This document shows, in pieces, positions 10,394-18,910 of a stretch of 64,000 bases of DNA. Each line of letters opens with the position of its first letter. Position 1 is the first letter of the stretch. Below the pieces are notes generated by a model. It made no database searches, was not told where the DNA came from, and was given only the letters and a program-made list of their open reading frames with translations. The position numbers and the translations under genes were made by a program. The stretch comes from Micromonospora cathayae (GTDB lineage Bacteria; Actinomycetota; Actinomycetes; Mycobacteriales; Micromonosporaceae), in NCBI RefSeq assembly GCF_028993575.1, contig NZ_CP118615.1, positions 1,860,001 through 1,924,000 of the forward strand, written 5' to 3'.

Positions 10394-10641
10394 GTCGTCT
10401 CCTGGCTCTGCTCGGTGCGCCCGCCCGGGCTCATCCGGCCGGTCGGCCGAGCGCCTTAGGCGACCCTCAGGGATGTGTTCGGAACATCTTGCCTGGTGGG
10501 TAACCAGGTTTGCGACCCGCAACCACTGTGCTACAGACGACATCCCGGTGGGCGGTCATCCGCAATGCCGCCGTGACGCAGGGCACAACCTGCTGGTCAG
10601 CGGCGTATGGCACGGTATCGGCAGCCGACGAGGAGGGGAAC

Positions 10642-11301
10642 GTGACGGGAGACACAGTGGTCCCGGCCGCGATGCGCAGCGAGTATGCCGAGGAGAAAGG
10701 GCTTTCCTCGGCGGATCTGGCGGCCGACTGGACCGCCCAGTTCGACCGCTGGTTCGCCGACGCCGTCGCGTACCCGCTGCCCGAACCGAACGCGATGGTG
10801 CTCGGCACCGCCGACGCCGACGGCCGGCCGAGCGGCCGGATCGTGCTGCTCAAGGGGTACGACCCGGACGGCTTCGTGTTCTTCACCAACCACACCTCCC
10901 GCAAGGGCCGCCAACTCCAGGCAAACCCGTACGCGAGCCTGGTCTTCCCGTGGTTTCCCATGCAGCGCCAGGTGAATGTCACCGGGCGGGTGGTGCCGGT
11001 GGACCGGGCCGAGACCGAGGCGTACTTCGCGAGCCGGCCGCGCGGCTCCCAGCTCGGCGCGTGGGCCAGCCCGCAGTCGCAGGTCATCCCGGACCGGGCG
11101 ACGCTGGAGGAGAACCAGCGGGCGGTAGCGGAACGCTTCGCCGACGTCGACCCGATCCCCGCCCCGCCGCACTGGGGTGGGCTGCGGGTCCTGCCCGACA
11201 CGGTGGAGTTCTGGCAGGGGCGGGCCAGCCGGCTGCACGACCGGCTCCGGTACCGCCGCACCGACGAGGGCCCCTGGGTCGTCGAGCGGCTCGCGCCGTG
11301 A
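10642..11301 (+). CDS. pdxH: pyridoxamine/pyridoxine 5'-phosphate oxidase
   Basis: A 219-residue FMN-dependent oxidase making pyridoxal 5'-phosphate, the cofactor used by the neighbouring SerC. Motifs include PEPNAMVLGTADADGRPSGR, the FFTNHTSRKGRQL FMN-binding stretch, SRPRGSQLGAWASPQS and the C-terminal VEFWQGRASRLHDR signature with RLAP at the end. GTG 10642 was chosen because AGGAGGGG lies 3-4 bases further upstream; residues encoded before it are not family-like. The stop overlaps the start of the next gene (GTGA), so translation is probably coupled to the MFS gene. Confidence 0.93.
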   Translation: MTGDTVVPAAMRSEYAEEKGLSSADLAADWTAQFDRWFADAVAYPLPEPNAMVLGTADADGRPSGRIVLLKGYDPDGFVFFTNHTSRKGRQLQANPYASLVFPWFPMQRQVNVTGRVVPVDRAETEAYFASRPRGSQLGAWASPQSQVIPDRATLEENQRAVAERFADVDPIPAPPHWGGLRVLPDTVEFWQGRASRLHDRLRYRRTDEGPWVVERLAP

Positions 11302-12593
11302 CGAAGCTGGACCCGGCCCGGTCGCGTACCCCACGCCGCTGGGCGATCGACCTGCGTCCGCTGCGGGTGCCGGCGTACCGGCGGCTCTGGACCGGCAACA
11401 GCGTGGCGATGTTCGGCTTTCAATTTACGGCGGTAGCCGTCCCGGTGGAGATGTTCGCCCTGACCCGCGACTCGTTCTGGGTGGGCCTGATCGGGGTGGC
11501 CGCGTTCGGACCGTTGCTGGTCTTCGGGCTGTGGGGCGGGGTGATCGCGGACGCCCGGGACCGCCGTTCGGTGCTGCTGGCCGGCTCGCTGCTGCTCTGG
11601 GCGTCCACCCTCGGGCTGCTGGTGCAGGCGCTGCTCGGGGCGCGCAGCCCGGTGCTCCTGCTGGCCCTGGTCGCGGTGCAGTCGGTCGCGTTCGCGGTCA
11701 CCTCGCCGGCGCGCAGCGCGATGCTGCCCCGGCTGGTCCCGCTGGACCTGGTGCCGTCGGCCAGCACGCTGAACTTCACCACCAACACCGCCGCCACGGT
11801 GGCCGGGCCGATGGTCGCCGGGCTGATCTTCGGTATCTGGGGCACCGACACCGGCCTGCCGATCGCGTACGCGGCGGACGCCGTCCTGCTCACCGCGCTG
11901 ATCTGGGCCGCGCGCGGGCTGCCCGCCCTGCCGCCGGAACCGGACCCGGACGGCGCGCCCCGCCGACGGGGGCTGGCCAGCGTGGTCGACGGGTTCCGGT
12001 ACCTCGCCACCACCCCGGTGCTGCTGCTGTCGTTCGGCATCGACCTGATCGCCATGATCCTCGCCATGCCCCGGGCGCTGTTCCCGGAGATCGCCGAGGA
12101 ACGCTTCGGTGGCGGGGCGGCGGTCGGCTGGCTGTTCAGCGCCATCGCGGTCGGCTCGCTGCTGGGCGGGCTGACCTCGGGGTGGATCGGCCGGCTCCGG
12201 CGGCAGGGGCTGGCCCTGGTGGTCGCGGTGGTCGGCTGGGGGCTGGCGATCGCGGCGGCCGGGCTCGCCGGCCACCTCTGGCTGGCCGTCCTGCTGCTCG
12301 CCGTGGCCGGCGCGGCCGACCTGGTCAGCGCGGTGCTGCGGCAGTCGATGCTGCTGGTGTACGCCCCGGACCGGATGCGCGGCCGGCTCCAGGGGGTGAA
12401 CACGGTGGTGGTCGCCGGTGGCCCGCGCCTGGGTGACCTGCGGGCCGGGACGATGGCGGCCGGGCTGGGCAGCGGGGTCGCCTGGGTCGGTGGTGGCCTG
12501 GCGGCGGCGGTGCTGGCGGTGCTGCTCGCGGTCAGCTTCCCGGCCCTCATCCGGTACCGCCGGCCGGCCGTCCCGCCCGGCGACCGGCCGTGA
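11298..12593 (+). CDS. MFS transporter (MFS_3/EntS-like)
   Basis: 431 residues with about 12 membrane helices. The N-terminus reads LRPLRVPAYRRLWTGNSVAMFG, and the loop-2/3 motif is VIADARDRRSVLLA. TSPARSAMLPRLVP and GRLQGVNTVVVAGGPRLGDL are typical of EntS-like exporters. GTG 11298 overlaps the pdxH stop by 4 bases, indicating an operon. The substrate is unknown. It resembles the other MFS gene in the window (2993-4276) in family but has no adjacent regulator. Confidence 0.87.
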   Translation: MTKLDPARSRTPRRWAIDLRPLRVPAYRRLWTGNSVAMFGFQFTAVAVPVEMFALTRDSFWVGLIGVAAFGPLLVFGLWGGVIADARDRRSVLLAGSLLLWASTLGLLVQALLGARSPVLLLALVAVQSVAFAVTSPARSAMLPRLVPLDLVPSASTLNFTTNTAATVAGPMVAGLIFGIWGTDTGLPIAYAADAVLLTALIWAARGLPALPPEPDPDGAPRRRGLASVVDGFRYLATTPVLLLSFGIDLIAMILAMPRALFPEIAEERFGGGAAVGWLFSAIAVGSLLGGLTSGWIGRLRRQGLALVVAVVGWGLAIAAAGLAGHLWLAVLLLAVAGAADLVSAVLRQSMLLVYAPDRMRGRLQGVNTVVVAGGPRLGDLRAGTMAAGLGSGVAWVGGGLAAAVLAVLLAVSFPALIRYRRPAVPPGDRP

Positions 12594-12638
12594 GGGGAGT
12601 CCGGCGGGAACCGGGACGGAGGCACTAGGGTCGCCGGA

Positions 12639-13568
12639 ATGGAGACCACCCAGCCGCGTTCGCCCTCCGGGGCACAGTGGACGATTGCCGCCGCCGGTCA
12701 CGAGGCCGTCATCGTGGAGGTGGGGGGTGGTCTGCGGACGTACCGCCACGACGGCGTCGACTACCTCGACGGCTACGCCGCCGACGAGATCTGCCCCGGC
12801 GGCACCGGGCAGGTGCTCGCCCCCTGGCCGAACCGGATCCGCGACGGCGAGTACTCGTTCGGCGGCCGGTCGTACGCGCTGCCGCTGACCGAACCGGCCC
12901 GGCACGTCGCCCTGCACGGCCTGGTCAACTGGGTGCCGTGGCGGCTGGTCGAGCAGGCCGACGACGCCGTCACCGTCGAGTACGAGATGCCGCCGATCCC
13001 GGCGTACCCGTGGGCGCTGCGGCTGTGGACCCGGTGGAGCGTCGGGGCGGACGGGCTGCGCGCCGAGCACGAGGTGGTGAACGAGTCGGCCGGGGAGGCC
13101 CCGTTCGGCTTCTCCGTCCACCCGTACCTGCAACTCCCCGGCGTGCCCGTCGATGACCTGGTCATGCGGGTGCCGGGCCGGACCCGGCTGGTGGTCGACG
13201 GCCGGCTGCTGCCGATCGGCGCGACCCCGGTGGCCGGTACGAAGTACGACTGGACCACGCCGCGCCCGATCGGGGACGCGGTGCTGGACAACACCTTCGG
13301 CGGGGTGATCCGGGACGCCGACGGCGGCTCGGCGGTCACCCTGACCGCGCCGGACGACTCGGCCGGGGTGCGGCTCTGGGCGGACCCCGGGTTCGGCTGG
13401 TGGCAGGTCTTCACCGGGGACGCGCTGACCGGTGAACGGCACCGCCGTTCGGTGGCGGTCGAGCCGATGACCTGCCCGCCGGACGCGTTCCGCTCCGGCC
13501 GGGACCTGATCACCCTGGCCCCGGGCGAGACCTGGCGGGGCACCTGGGGCATCCGGCCGGGCGTCTGA
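12639..13568 (+). CDS. aldose 1-epimerase family protein
   Basis: 309 residues of the GalM-like beta-sandwich fold, interconverting sugar anomers. Likely active-site residues are H93 (VALHGLVNW), H161 (GFSVHPYLQLPG) and E275 (SVAVEPMTCPPDAF). APWPNRI at 61-67 is the conserved substrate-loop arginine motif. This form matches the actinobacterial aldose epimerase group rather than classical GalM. The ATG start has no close Shine-Dalgarno, but TAGGGT lies about 10 bases upstream, suggesting a leaderless transcript. The gene is followed 13 bases later by the nitroreductase gene. Confidence 0.88.
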   Translation: METTQPRSPSGAQWTIAAAGHEAVIVEVGGGLRTYRHDGVDYLDGYAADEICPGGTGQVLAPWPNRIRDGEYSFGGRSYALPLTEPARHVALHGLVNWVPWRLVEQADDAVTVEYEMPPIPAYPWALRLWTRWSVGADGLRAEHEVVNESAGEAPFGFSVHPYLQLPGVPVDDLVMRVPGRTRLVVDGRLLPIGATPVAGTKYDWTTPRPIGDAVLDNTFGGVIRDADGGSAVTLTAPDDSAGVRLWADPGFGWWQVFTGDALTGERHRRSVAVEPMTCPPDAFRSGRDLITLAPGETWRGTWGIRPGV

Positions 13569-13581
13569 GCGGGGGACAGGC

Positions 13582-14316
13582 ATGGAGTTCAGGGAGGTCG
13601 TCCGGCGGCGGCGGATGGTGCGTAACTACGACCCGGACCGACCGGTACCCCCCGAGGTGGTCGACCGGCTGCTGGACCACGCGGTCCGCGCCCCGTCGGC
13701 CGGGTTCAGCCAGGGCTGGGGCTTCCTGGTGCTGGACGACCCGGCCGACCGGGACCGGTTCTGGGCGGCGACCACCCCGGACCGGGGCGGCCGGAACCGC
13801 TGGCTGGACGGGATGCGGCGGGCCCCGCTGATCGTGGTGCCGCACGCCAACCGCTCGGCCTACCTGGACCGGTACGCCGAGCCGGACAAGGGCTGGACGG
13901 ACCGCGACGAGGCCCGCTGGCCGGTGCCGTACTGGCACGTCGACACCGGGTTCGCGGCGTTGCTGATGCTGCTCACGGTGGTGGACGAGGGGCTCGGGGC
14001 GTGCTTCTTCGGGATCCCGCCGGAGCGTACGGACGCGTTCCGGGCGGCGTTCGACGTGCCGGCGGAGTTCACCCCGGTCGGCGCGCTCACCATCGGTTAC
14101 CGGGCTCCCGACCTGCGGTCGCCGTCGCTGAAGCGGGGCCGCCGGCCGGTGGACGAGGTGGTGCACCGCGGCCGGTGGGGCCGCCCGGACGCGGACCCCG
14201 CCGCCGTTGACGCCGGCCCCGGGCCGGGCAGTGCCGCCGCCGGGCCGGGCAGTGATGCCGCCCGGCCGGGCGGTGGTGCCGCCGCCGGTCCGGATACCGC
14301 CGTGGCGGCCGAGTAG
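13582..14316 (+). CDS. nitroreductase family protein with low-complexity tail
   Basis: 244 residues. Residues 1-190 form the FMN-binding nitroreductase fold: EVVRRRRMVRNYDPDRPVP, the first FMN arginines, RAPSAGFSQGWGFLVLD, and DEGLGACFFGIPPER. The reaction is NAD(P)H-dependent reduction of a nitro, quinone or unsaturated substrate; the substrate is unknown. From about residue 195 the protein is a Gly/Ala/Pro tail encoded by short tandem GGGCCGGGCAGTG-like repeats, probably disordered. GGGGGACAGG precedes the ATG. It is likely co-transcribed with the upstream epimerase gene. Confidence 0.86.
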   Translation: MEFREVVRRRRMVRNYDPDRPVPPEVVDRLLDHAVRAPSAGFSQGWGFLVLDDPADRDRFWAATTPDRGGRNRWLDGMRRAPLIVVPHANRSAYLDRYAEPDKGWTDRDEARWPVPYWHVDTGFAALLMLLTVVDEGLGACFFGIPPERTDAFRAAFDVPAEFTPVGALTIGYRAPDLRSPSLKRGRRPVDEVVHRGRWGRPDADPAAVDAGPGPGSAAAGPGSDAARPGGGAAAGPDTAVAAE

Positions 14317-14464
14317 CGAAACTGACATGAGGGAGCAAAATGCGAAGTGACGTGGGCCGCTAGGCTGACAAGGTCATCGAATACCGCTGGGTCGCGGTGT
14401 CACGCCGCGGCCCTCGGCTGGCGGGTGCCGGCCGGCTCGGCGCAGGGGAGGGGAGCGTGCCGTC

Positions 14465-14770
14465 GTGATCTTCAGAGCGGTCCGGGACGGGCGTCCCTAT
14501 CCGGAGCACAACCTCACGCTCAAGCAGTGGGCCGAGATCCCGCCGCGTCCGCTCCGTCTCGACCAGCTCATCACCACCAAGCGGGAGTTGGCGCTGGACA
14601 AGCTCCTCGCCGAGGACTCCACCTTCTACGGGGACCTCTTCCCGCACGTGGTGCAGTGGAACGGCGGGCTCTACCTGGAGGACGGGCTGCACCGGGCGCT
14701 GCGCGCCGCCCTCCAGCAGCGCAACCAGATCCACGCCCGGGTACTGGTGCTCGCCGGCCAGCCGGACTGA
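14465..14770 (+). CDS. conserved actinobacterial protein with ParB-like signature
   Basis: 101 residues, beginning MIFRAVRDGRPYP. It has two recognisable blocks, PRPLRLDQLITTKRELAL and LYLEDGLHRALRAALQQR. The second resembles the DGxHRxxA motif of the ParB/sulfiredoxin N-terminal fold, and the first its opening strand. I remember close relatives throughout actinomycetes, some automatically labelled as VapB-type antitoxins, but I see no toxin partner here. GTG 14465 follows GGGGAG. It sits 23 bases before the acyl-CoA dehydrogenase gene. Function unknown; the fold comparison is an inference. Confidence 0.7.
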   Translation: MIFRAVRDGRPYPEHNLTLKQWAEIPPRPLRLDQLITTKRELALDKLLAEDSTFYGDLFPHVVQWNGGLYLEDGLHRALRAALQQRNQIHARVLVLAGQPD

Positions 14771-14793
14771 GCGCAGACTGAGGAGTCGTTAAG

Positions 14794-15969
14794 GTGAGCG
14801 ACATGAGCGCGCCCACCATCGACCTGCTCGACCTGGACTCCTCGCTCGACGAGGAGGAACGGCAGATCCGCGCCGTCGTGCGCCGGGTGGTCGACGACCG
14901 GGTCCGCCCGTACGTCGCCGAGTGGTACGAGCGGGGCGAGACACCGGTCCGCGAGCTGGCCCGCGAGTTCGGCCGGCTCGGCCTGCTCGGCATGCACCTG
15001 ACCGGGTACGGCTGCGCCGGCTCCTCGGCCGTGGCGTACGGCCTGGCCTGCCTGGAACTGGAGGCCGGCGACTCGGGGGTGCGGTCCCTGGTCTCGGTGC
15101 AGGGCTCGCTGGCCATGTACGCGATCTGGCGGTACGGCAGCGAGGAACAGAAGCGGCGCTGGCTGCCCGGCATGGCGGCCGGTGAGCTGATCGGCTGTTT
15201 CGGGCTGACCGAGCCGGACCACGGCTCCGACCCGGCGTCGATGACCACCCGGGCCCGCCGCGACGGCGACGACTGGCTGCTGCACGGCGGCAAGATGTGG
15301 ATCACCAACGCGCCGGTCGCCGACGTCGGGGTGATCTGGGCGCGTACCGCCGACGGGGTGCGCGGGTTCGCCGTACCGATGGACACCCCGGGGGTGACCA
15401 CCCGCGAGATCCGCCGGAAGATGTCGCTGCGCGCGTCCGTCACCGGGGAGATCGCCCTCGACGACGTGCGGCTGCCGGCGGACGCCCTGCTGCCGGAGGC
15501 GGCCGGGCTGCGGGCCCCGCTGAGCTGCCTCACCGAGGCCCGGCACGGCATCGTCTGGGGCTCCCTCGGCGCGGCCCGCGACTGCCTGGAGACCACCCTG
15601 ACGTACGCGGGCACCCGCACCCAGTTCGGCCGCCCGCTCGCCGGTTTCCAGCTCACCCAGGCCAAGCTCGCCGACATGGCGGTGGAGTGGCAGAAGGGCT
15701 TCCTGCTCGCCCTGCACCTGGGCCGGCTGGCCGATGCCGGGAAGCTCCGCCCGGAGCAGGTCAGCGTCGGCAAGCTGAACAACGTCCGGGAGGCCCTCGC
15801 CATCGCCCGGCAGTGCCGGACGATCCTCGGCGCGAACGGCGTCTCCGGGGAGTACCCGGTGATGCGGCACGGCGACAACCTGGAGAGCGTGCTGACGTAC
15901 GAGGGCACCTCGGAGATCCACCAGTTGGTGATCGGCCAGAAGCTGACCGGGATCTCCGCGTTCACCTGA
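14794..15969 (+). CDS. acyl-CoA dehydrogenase (glutaryl-CoA dehydrogenase-like)
   Basis: A 391-residue FAD-dependent acyl-CoA dehydrogenase. The catalytic base is E370 in LTYEGTSEIHQL, the position used in glutaryl-CoA and short-chain enzymes. CFGLTEPDHGSDPASM is the FAD/substrate loop, GGKMWITNAPVADV the flavin-binding block, and TRTQFGRPLAGFQLTQ the C-terminal FAD motif. The RHGIVWGSLGAA and SLVSVQGSLAM segments favour the glutaryl-CoA dehydrogenase subgroup, which also decarboxylates. No etfAB or lysine-degradation gene is nearby. The GTG start has GAGGAG 9 bases upstream; ATG 14806 is an alternative. Confidence 0.88.
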   Translation: MSDMSAPTIDLLDLDSSLDEEERQIRAVVRRVVDDRVRPYVAEWYERGETPVRELAREFGRLGLLGMHLTGYGCAGSSAVAYGLACLELEAGDSGVRSLVSVQGSLAMYAIWRYGSEEQKRRWLPGMAAGELIGCFGLTEPDHGSDPASMTTRARRDGDDWLLHGGKMWITNAPVADVGVIWARTADGVRGFAVPMDTPGVTTREIRRKMSLRASVTGEIALDDVRLPADALLPEAAGLRAPLSCLTEARHGIVWGSLGAARDCLETTLTYAGTRTQFGRPLAGFQLTQAKLADMAVEWQKGFLLALHLGRLADAGKLRPEQVSVGKLNNVREALAIARQCRTILGANGVSGEYPVMRHGDNLESVLTYEGTSEIHQLVIGQKLTGISAFT

Positions 15970-15989
15970 GCCGGCAGTGGTCCCGGCTC
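15968..15989 (+). terminator. possible hairpin terminator after acyl-CoA dehydrogenase
   Basis: GAGCCGG (15968-15974) and CCGGCTC (15983-15989) form a 7-base stem with an 8-base loop. It begins within the stop codon of the dehydrogenase gene. The stem is short, so the call is tentative. Confidence 0.3.
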
Positions 15990-16096
15990 CGTGCCGGGGC
16001 ACGCCTGACGTTCCGGACGTGAGTCCGGCTCGACGGGCGCGTGTCGTACCGGGGCCGTACCGTCATCGTCAGGCAGTGATGTGACGACTGAGGACG

Positions 16097-16894
16097 GTGA
16101 GGGCGATGTCTCGCAACGGCGATGTCAACCAGCCCACGCGTGAGTTCCCGGGGCTTCCGGCCGGCTCGACCCCGGCCGACCAGTCAGCGGGCCGCAGCGA
16201 CCAGCCGCCGGGCCGTACCGACCAGCCCGACCGGCCCGACCGGACCGGTCGTGGTGGTCCGGCGCGCGGGCTGCTGCTGGTGCTCGGTGCCGCCGCGCTG
16301 GTCGTGGTGGTGCTGCTCGGCACCCAGGTGGCCGGTCTCTGGCCGAGCTGGCGCAACCCGTTCGCCGAGGAGACCACCGACCGCAGCCAGCCGCCGCTGC
16401 TCAAGTCGATCCAGGACCTCAGCCGCTACGTGGCCGCCGAGGGCAACTTCCAGGTGGTGGTGGATCTCCAGACCGACCGCAAGTACGTGCCGGACTTCCT
16501 CCTCGACGAGCGCACCCTCTTCGTCGGGGCGGGCACCGTCGAGGCGTACGTCGACTTCTCGAAGATCTCCGAGGGGGCGGTGAAGCCGTCCGCCGACGGT
16601 AAGTCGGTCGAGATCACCCTGCCCGCGCCGCAGCTCGGCGAGACCAACCTGGACATCGAGTCCAGCTACGTCTTCGCCGAGAAGCGCGGCCTGCTCAACC
16701 GGCTCGGTGACGTCTTCGCCGACGACCCCAACCGGCAGCGGGAGGTCTACCGTCTCGCCGAGGAGAAGATCACCGCCGCGGCCCGGGACAGCGGCCTGGG
16801 CGACCGGGCCCAGGCGAACACCCGAAAGATGCTGGAGGGGCTGCTCCGCTCGCTCGGCTACCAGACGGTGACGATCACCTACACCGCGCCCTGA
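16097..16894 (+). CDS. DUF4230 domain membrane-anchored protein
   Basis: 265 residues. The first 55 are a Pro/Asp/Arg-rich cytoplasmic stretch, followed by one membrane segment at about 57-78 (GLLLVLGAAALVVVVLLGT). An extracytoplasmic DUF4230 domain comes next (LKSIQDLSRYVAAEGNFQVV, FLLDERTLFVGAGTVEAYVDFSKI). The family is found on the outer face of the membrane in diverse bacteria; the function is unknown. The start could be GTG 16097 or ATG 16106; spacing to GAGG does not settle it. It converges on PspC across a shared hairpin. Confidence 0.82.
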   Translation: MRAMSRNGDVNQPTREFPGLPAGSTPADQSAGRSDQPPGRTDQPDRPDRTGRGGPARGLLLVLGAAALVVVVLLGTQVAGLWPSWRNPFAEETTDRSQPPLLKSIQDLSRYVAAEGNFQVVVDLQTDRKYVPDFLLDERTLFVGAGTVEAYVDFSKISEGAVKPSADGKSVEITLPAPQLGETNLDIESSYVFAEKRGLLNRLGDVFADDPNRQREVYRLAEEKITAAARDSGLGDRAQANTRKMLEGLLRSLGYQTVTITYTAP

Positions 16895-16918
16895 CCGGTC
16901 GGGTCCTCGTAACGGCGG

Positions 16919-16952
16919 GACGCCCGCCCCGGACGTGGCCGGGGCGGGCGTC
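16919..16952. terminator. bidirectional hairpin terminator
   Basis: GACGCCCGCCCCGG (16919-16932) pairs perfectly with CCGGGGCGGGCGTC (16939-16952) over a 6-base loop. It lies between two converging genes (DUF4230 on plus, PspC on minus), so it can serve both. Confidence 0.75.
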
Positions 16953-16969
16953 GTCGTGGGGTGGGCGGG

Positions 16970-17173
16970 TCAGTAGCGGACGGCGTACCGGTCCTCGTTG
17001 GGCATCAGGATCCAGAGCACCAGGTAGACGATCACCTGGGTACCGGGCAGCAGCAGGGACAGCAGGAACAGCAGCCGGACGAAACCGGGGGACCGGCCGA
17101 ACCGCTGCGCCAGGCCGGCGCAGACGCCGGCGAGCATGCGCCCCTGACGGGGCCGGACCAGTTTGCCACTCAT
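16970..17173 (-). CDS. PspC domain small membrane protein
   Basis: 67 residues made up of a single PspC domain. The cytoplasmic start KLVRPRQGRMLAGVCAGLAQRFG is followed by one or two membrane segments (FVRLLFLLSLLLPGTQVIVY, YLVLWILMPNED). PspC-type proteins take part in envelope-stress responses; in actinobacteria such short forms are common and poorly characterised. The ATG at 17173 gives the canonical N-terminus. The gene stands alone, divergent from sdaA. Confidence 0.88.
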   Translation of the reverse strand: MSGKLVRPRQGRMLAGVCAGLAQRFGRSPGFVRLLFLLSLLLPGTQVIVYLVLWILMPNEDRYAVRY

Positions 17174-17447
17174 CGTCGTGTACTCCCACTCTGCGGCGCT
17201 TTGGCCGCCTCTGTTATCCACGGTAGGTCGGTCGTGCCACCTCGCCCTCGGTCGGAAGTCGGATCGACCACCGCCGTACCCGTAGGTGCTTACCCGGGCC
17301 GGCCGTGACCGACGCGTCCCCTGACCAGCACAGGTAGGCTCGCCCCGACGCCCGCCCACACCCCCGGGGGCGGGCGACCACTCCGCCCACCCTCCCGGGC
17401 GGCGACCACTGCGCCCACCGGCCGGGGGCGGGCGAGGAAGTGCGGAC

Positions 17448-18818
17448 ATGATCAGCGTTTTCGATCTCTTCAGCGTGGGCATCGGGCCGTCCAGCTCGCA
17501 CACGGTCGGGCCGATGCGCGCCGCGCGTACCTTCGTCGGCGGGCTCAAGGCCGACGGGCTGCTCGCCGCCACCGCGCAGGTACGCGCCGAACTGTTCGGC
17601 TCGCTCGGCGCGACCGGGCACGGGCACGGCAGCGACCGGGCGGTGCTGCTCGGCCTGGCCGGCGAGGCCCCGGAGACGGTCGACACCGACGGCGTCGGAC
17701 CCCGGGTCGCCCGGATCCGGGCCGACCGTCGGCTCTCCCTGCTCGACACGCACGAGATCGACTTCGACCCGGACCGGGACCTGGTGCTGCACCGGCGTCG
17801 CTCGCTGCCGTACCACCCGAACGGGATGACCTTCGCCGCGTACGACGCCGACGGCACCGAACTGCGGACCCGCACCTACTACTCGGTCGGCGGCGGGTTC
17901 GTGGTGGACGAGGCGGCGGCCGGCGCGGACCGGATCAAGCCGGACGACACCCCGGTCCGGTACCCGTTCTCCACCGGCGTCGAACTGCTGGAGGTGACCA
18001 CCGCCACCGGGCTGTCGATCAGCGAGGTGATGCTCGCCAACGAGCTGTCCTGGCGGAGCGAGGCGGAGGTCCGGGCCGGGCTGCTGGACATCTGGCGGGT
18101 GATGCGGGAGTGCGTCGAGCAGGGCTGCGCCCGGGACGGCGTACTGCCGGGCGGGCTGAAGGTGCGGCGGCGCGCGGCCGAACTGCGGCGCGCGCTGGAG
18201 GCGGACACCGGCAGCACCGACCCGCTGCGGGTGATGGACTGGGTGACCCTGTTCGCTCTGGCGGTCAACGAGGAGAACGCGGCCGGCGGCCGGGTGGTCA
18301 CCGCCCCGACCAACGGGGCCGCCGGGATCATCCCGGCCGTGCTGCACTACTACACCCGGTTCGTGCCGGACGCCGACGAGGCGGGCGTGGTCCGGTTCCT
18401 GCTGGCGGCCGGCGCGATCGGTGTGCTGTTCAAGGAGAACGCGTCGATCTCCGGCGCGGAGGTCGGCTGCCAGGGCGAGGTCGGCTCGGCGTGTTCGATG
18501 GCGGCGGCCGGGCTGGCCGAGGCGCTCGGCGGCACCCCGGCCCAGGTGGAGAACGCCGCCGAGATCGGCATGGAGCACAACCTGGGGCTGACCTGTGACC
18601 CGGTCGGGGGTCTGGTGCAGATCCCCTGCATCGAACGGAACGCGGTGGCTAGCATCAAGGCGATCACGGCCGCCCGGCTCGCGCTGCGCGGCGACGGCGT
18701 GCACGCGGTCTCCCTGGACAAGGTGATCAAGACGATGCGGGAGACCGGCGCCGACATGAAGGTCAAGTACAAGGAGACGGCACGCGGGGGGCTCGCGGTC
18801 AACGTGATCGAGTGCTGA
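17448..18818 (+). CDS. sdaA: L-serine ammonia-lyase, iron-sulfur dependent (single chain)
   Basis: A 456-residue L-serine dehydratase converting serine to pyruvate and ammonia. It opens with the beta-domain signature [21 protein letters not shown]. The [4Fe-4S] ligands fit C341 (VGCQGEVG), C383 (GLTCDPVGG) and C394 (QIPCIERN). The protein ends in cysteine (C456); in the Legionella enzyme the C-terminal cysteine folds into the active site and caps the cluster, and the spacing here matches that enzyme closely. It is 3' of a G-rich leader with no obvious riboswitch. SerC in the same window makes the precursor of its substrate. Confidence 0.95.
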   Translation: MISVFDLFSVGIGPSSSHTVGPMRAARTFVGGLKADGLLAATAQVRAELFGSLGATGHGHGSDRAVLLGLAGEAPETVDTDGVGPRVARIRADRRLSLLDTHEIDFDPDRDLVLHRRRSLPYHPNGMTFAAYDADGTELRTRTYYSVGGGFVVDEAAAGADRIKPDDTPVRYPFSTGVELLEVTTATGLSISEVMLANELSWRSEAEVRAGLLDIWRVMRECVEQGCARDGVLPGGLKVRRRAAELRRALEADTGSTDPLRVMDWVTLFALAVNEENAAGGRVVTAPTNGAAGIIPAVLHYYTRFVPDADEAGVVRFLLAAGAIGVLFKENASISGAEVGCQGEVGSACSMAAAGLAEALGGTPAQVENAAEIGMEHNLGLTCDPVGGLVQIPCIERNAVASIKAITAARLALRGDGVHAVSLDKVIKTMRETGADMKVKYKETARGGLAVNVIEC

Positions 18819-18910
18819 GTCCGGGCCACTGAGCACCGGAACCGGCGGCTCGCGCCGGGCCACCCGCGGGACGGCCCCGGCGGTGGGCCGGGCCGGGTCG
18901 GGAGGCGACG

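Noticed and set aside
10467..13583. A 3.1-kb open frame on the minus strand across pdxH, MFS and the epimerase.
   Set aside because: It is antisense to three well-supported genes and its product is Pro/Arg/Gly/His-rich without domains, as expected of a GC-rich shadow.
17174..17447. Riboswitch before sdaA.
   Set aside because: The leader is G-rich with imperfect repeats but lacks the conserved motifs of glycine, lysine or other known riboswitches.
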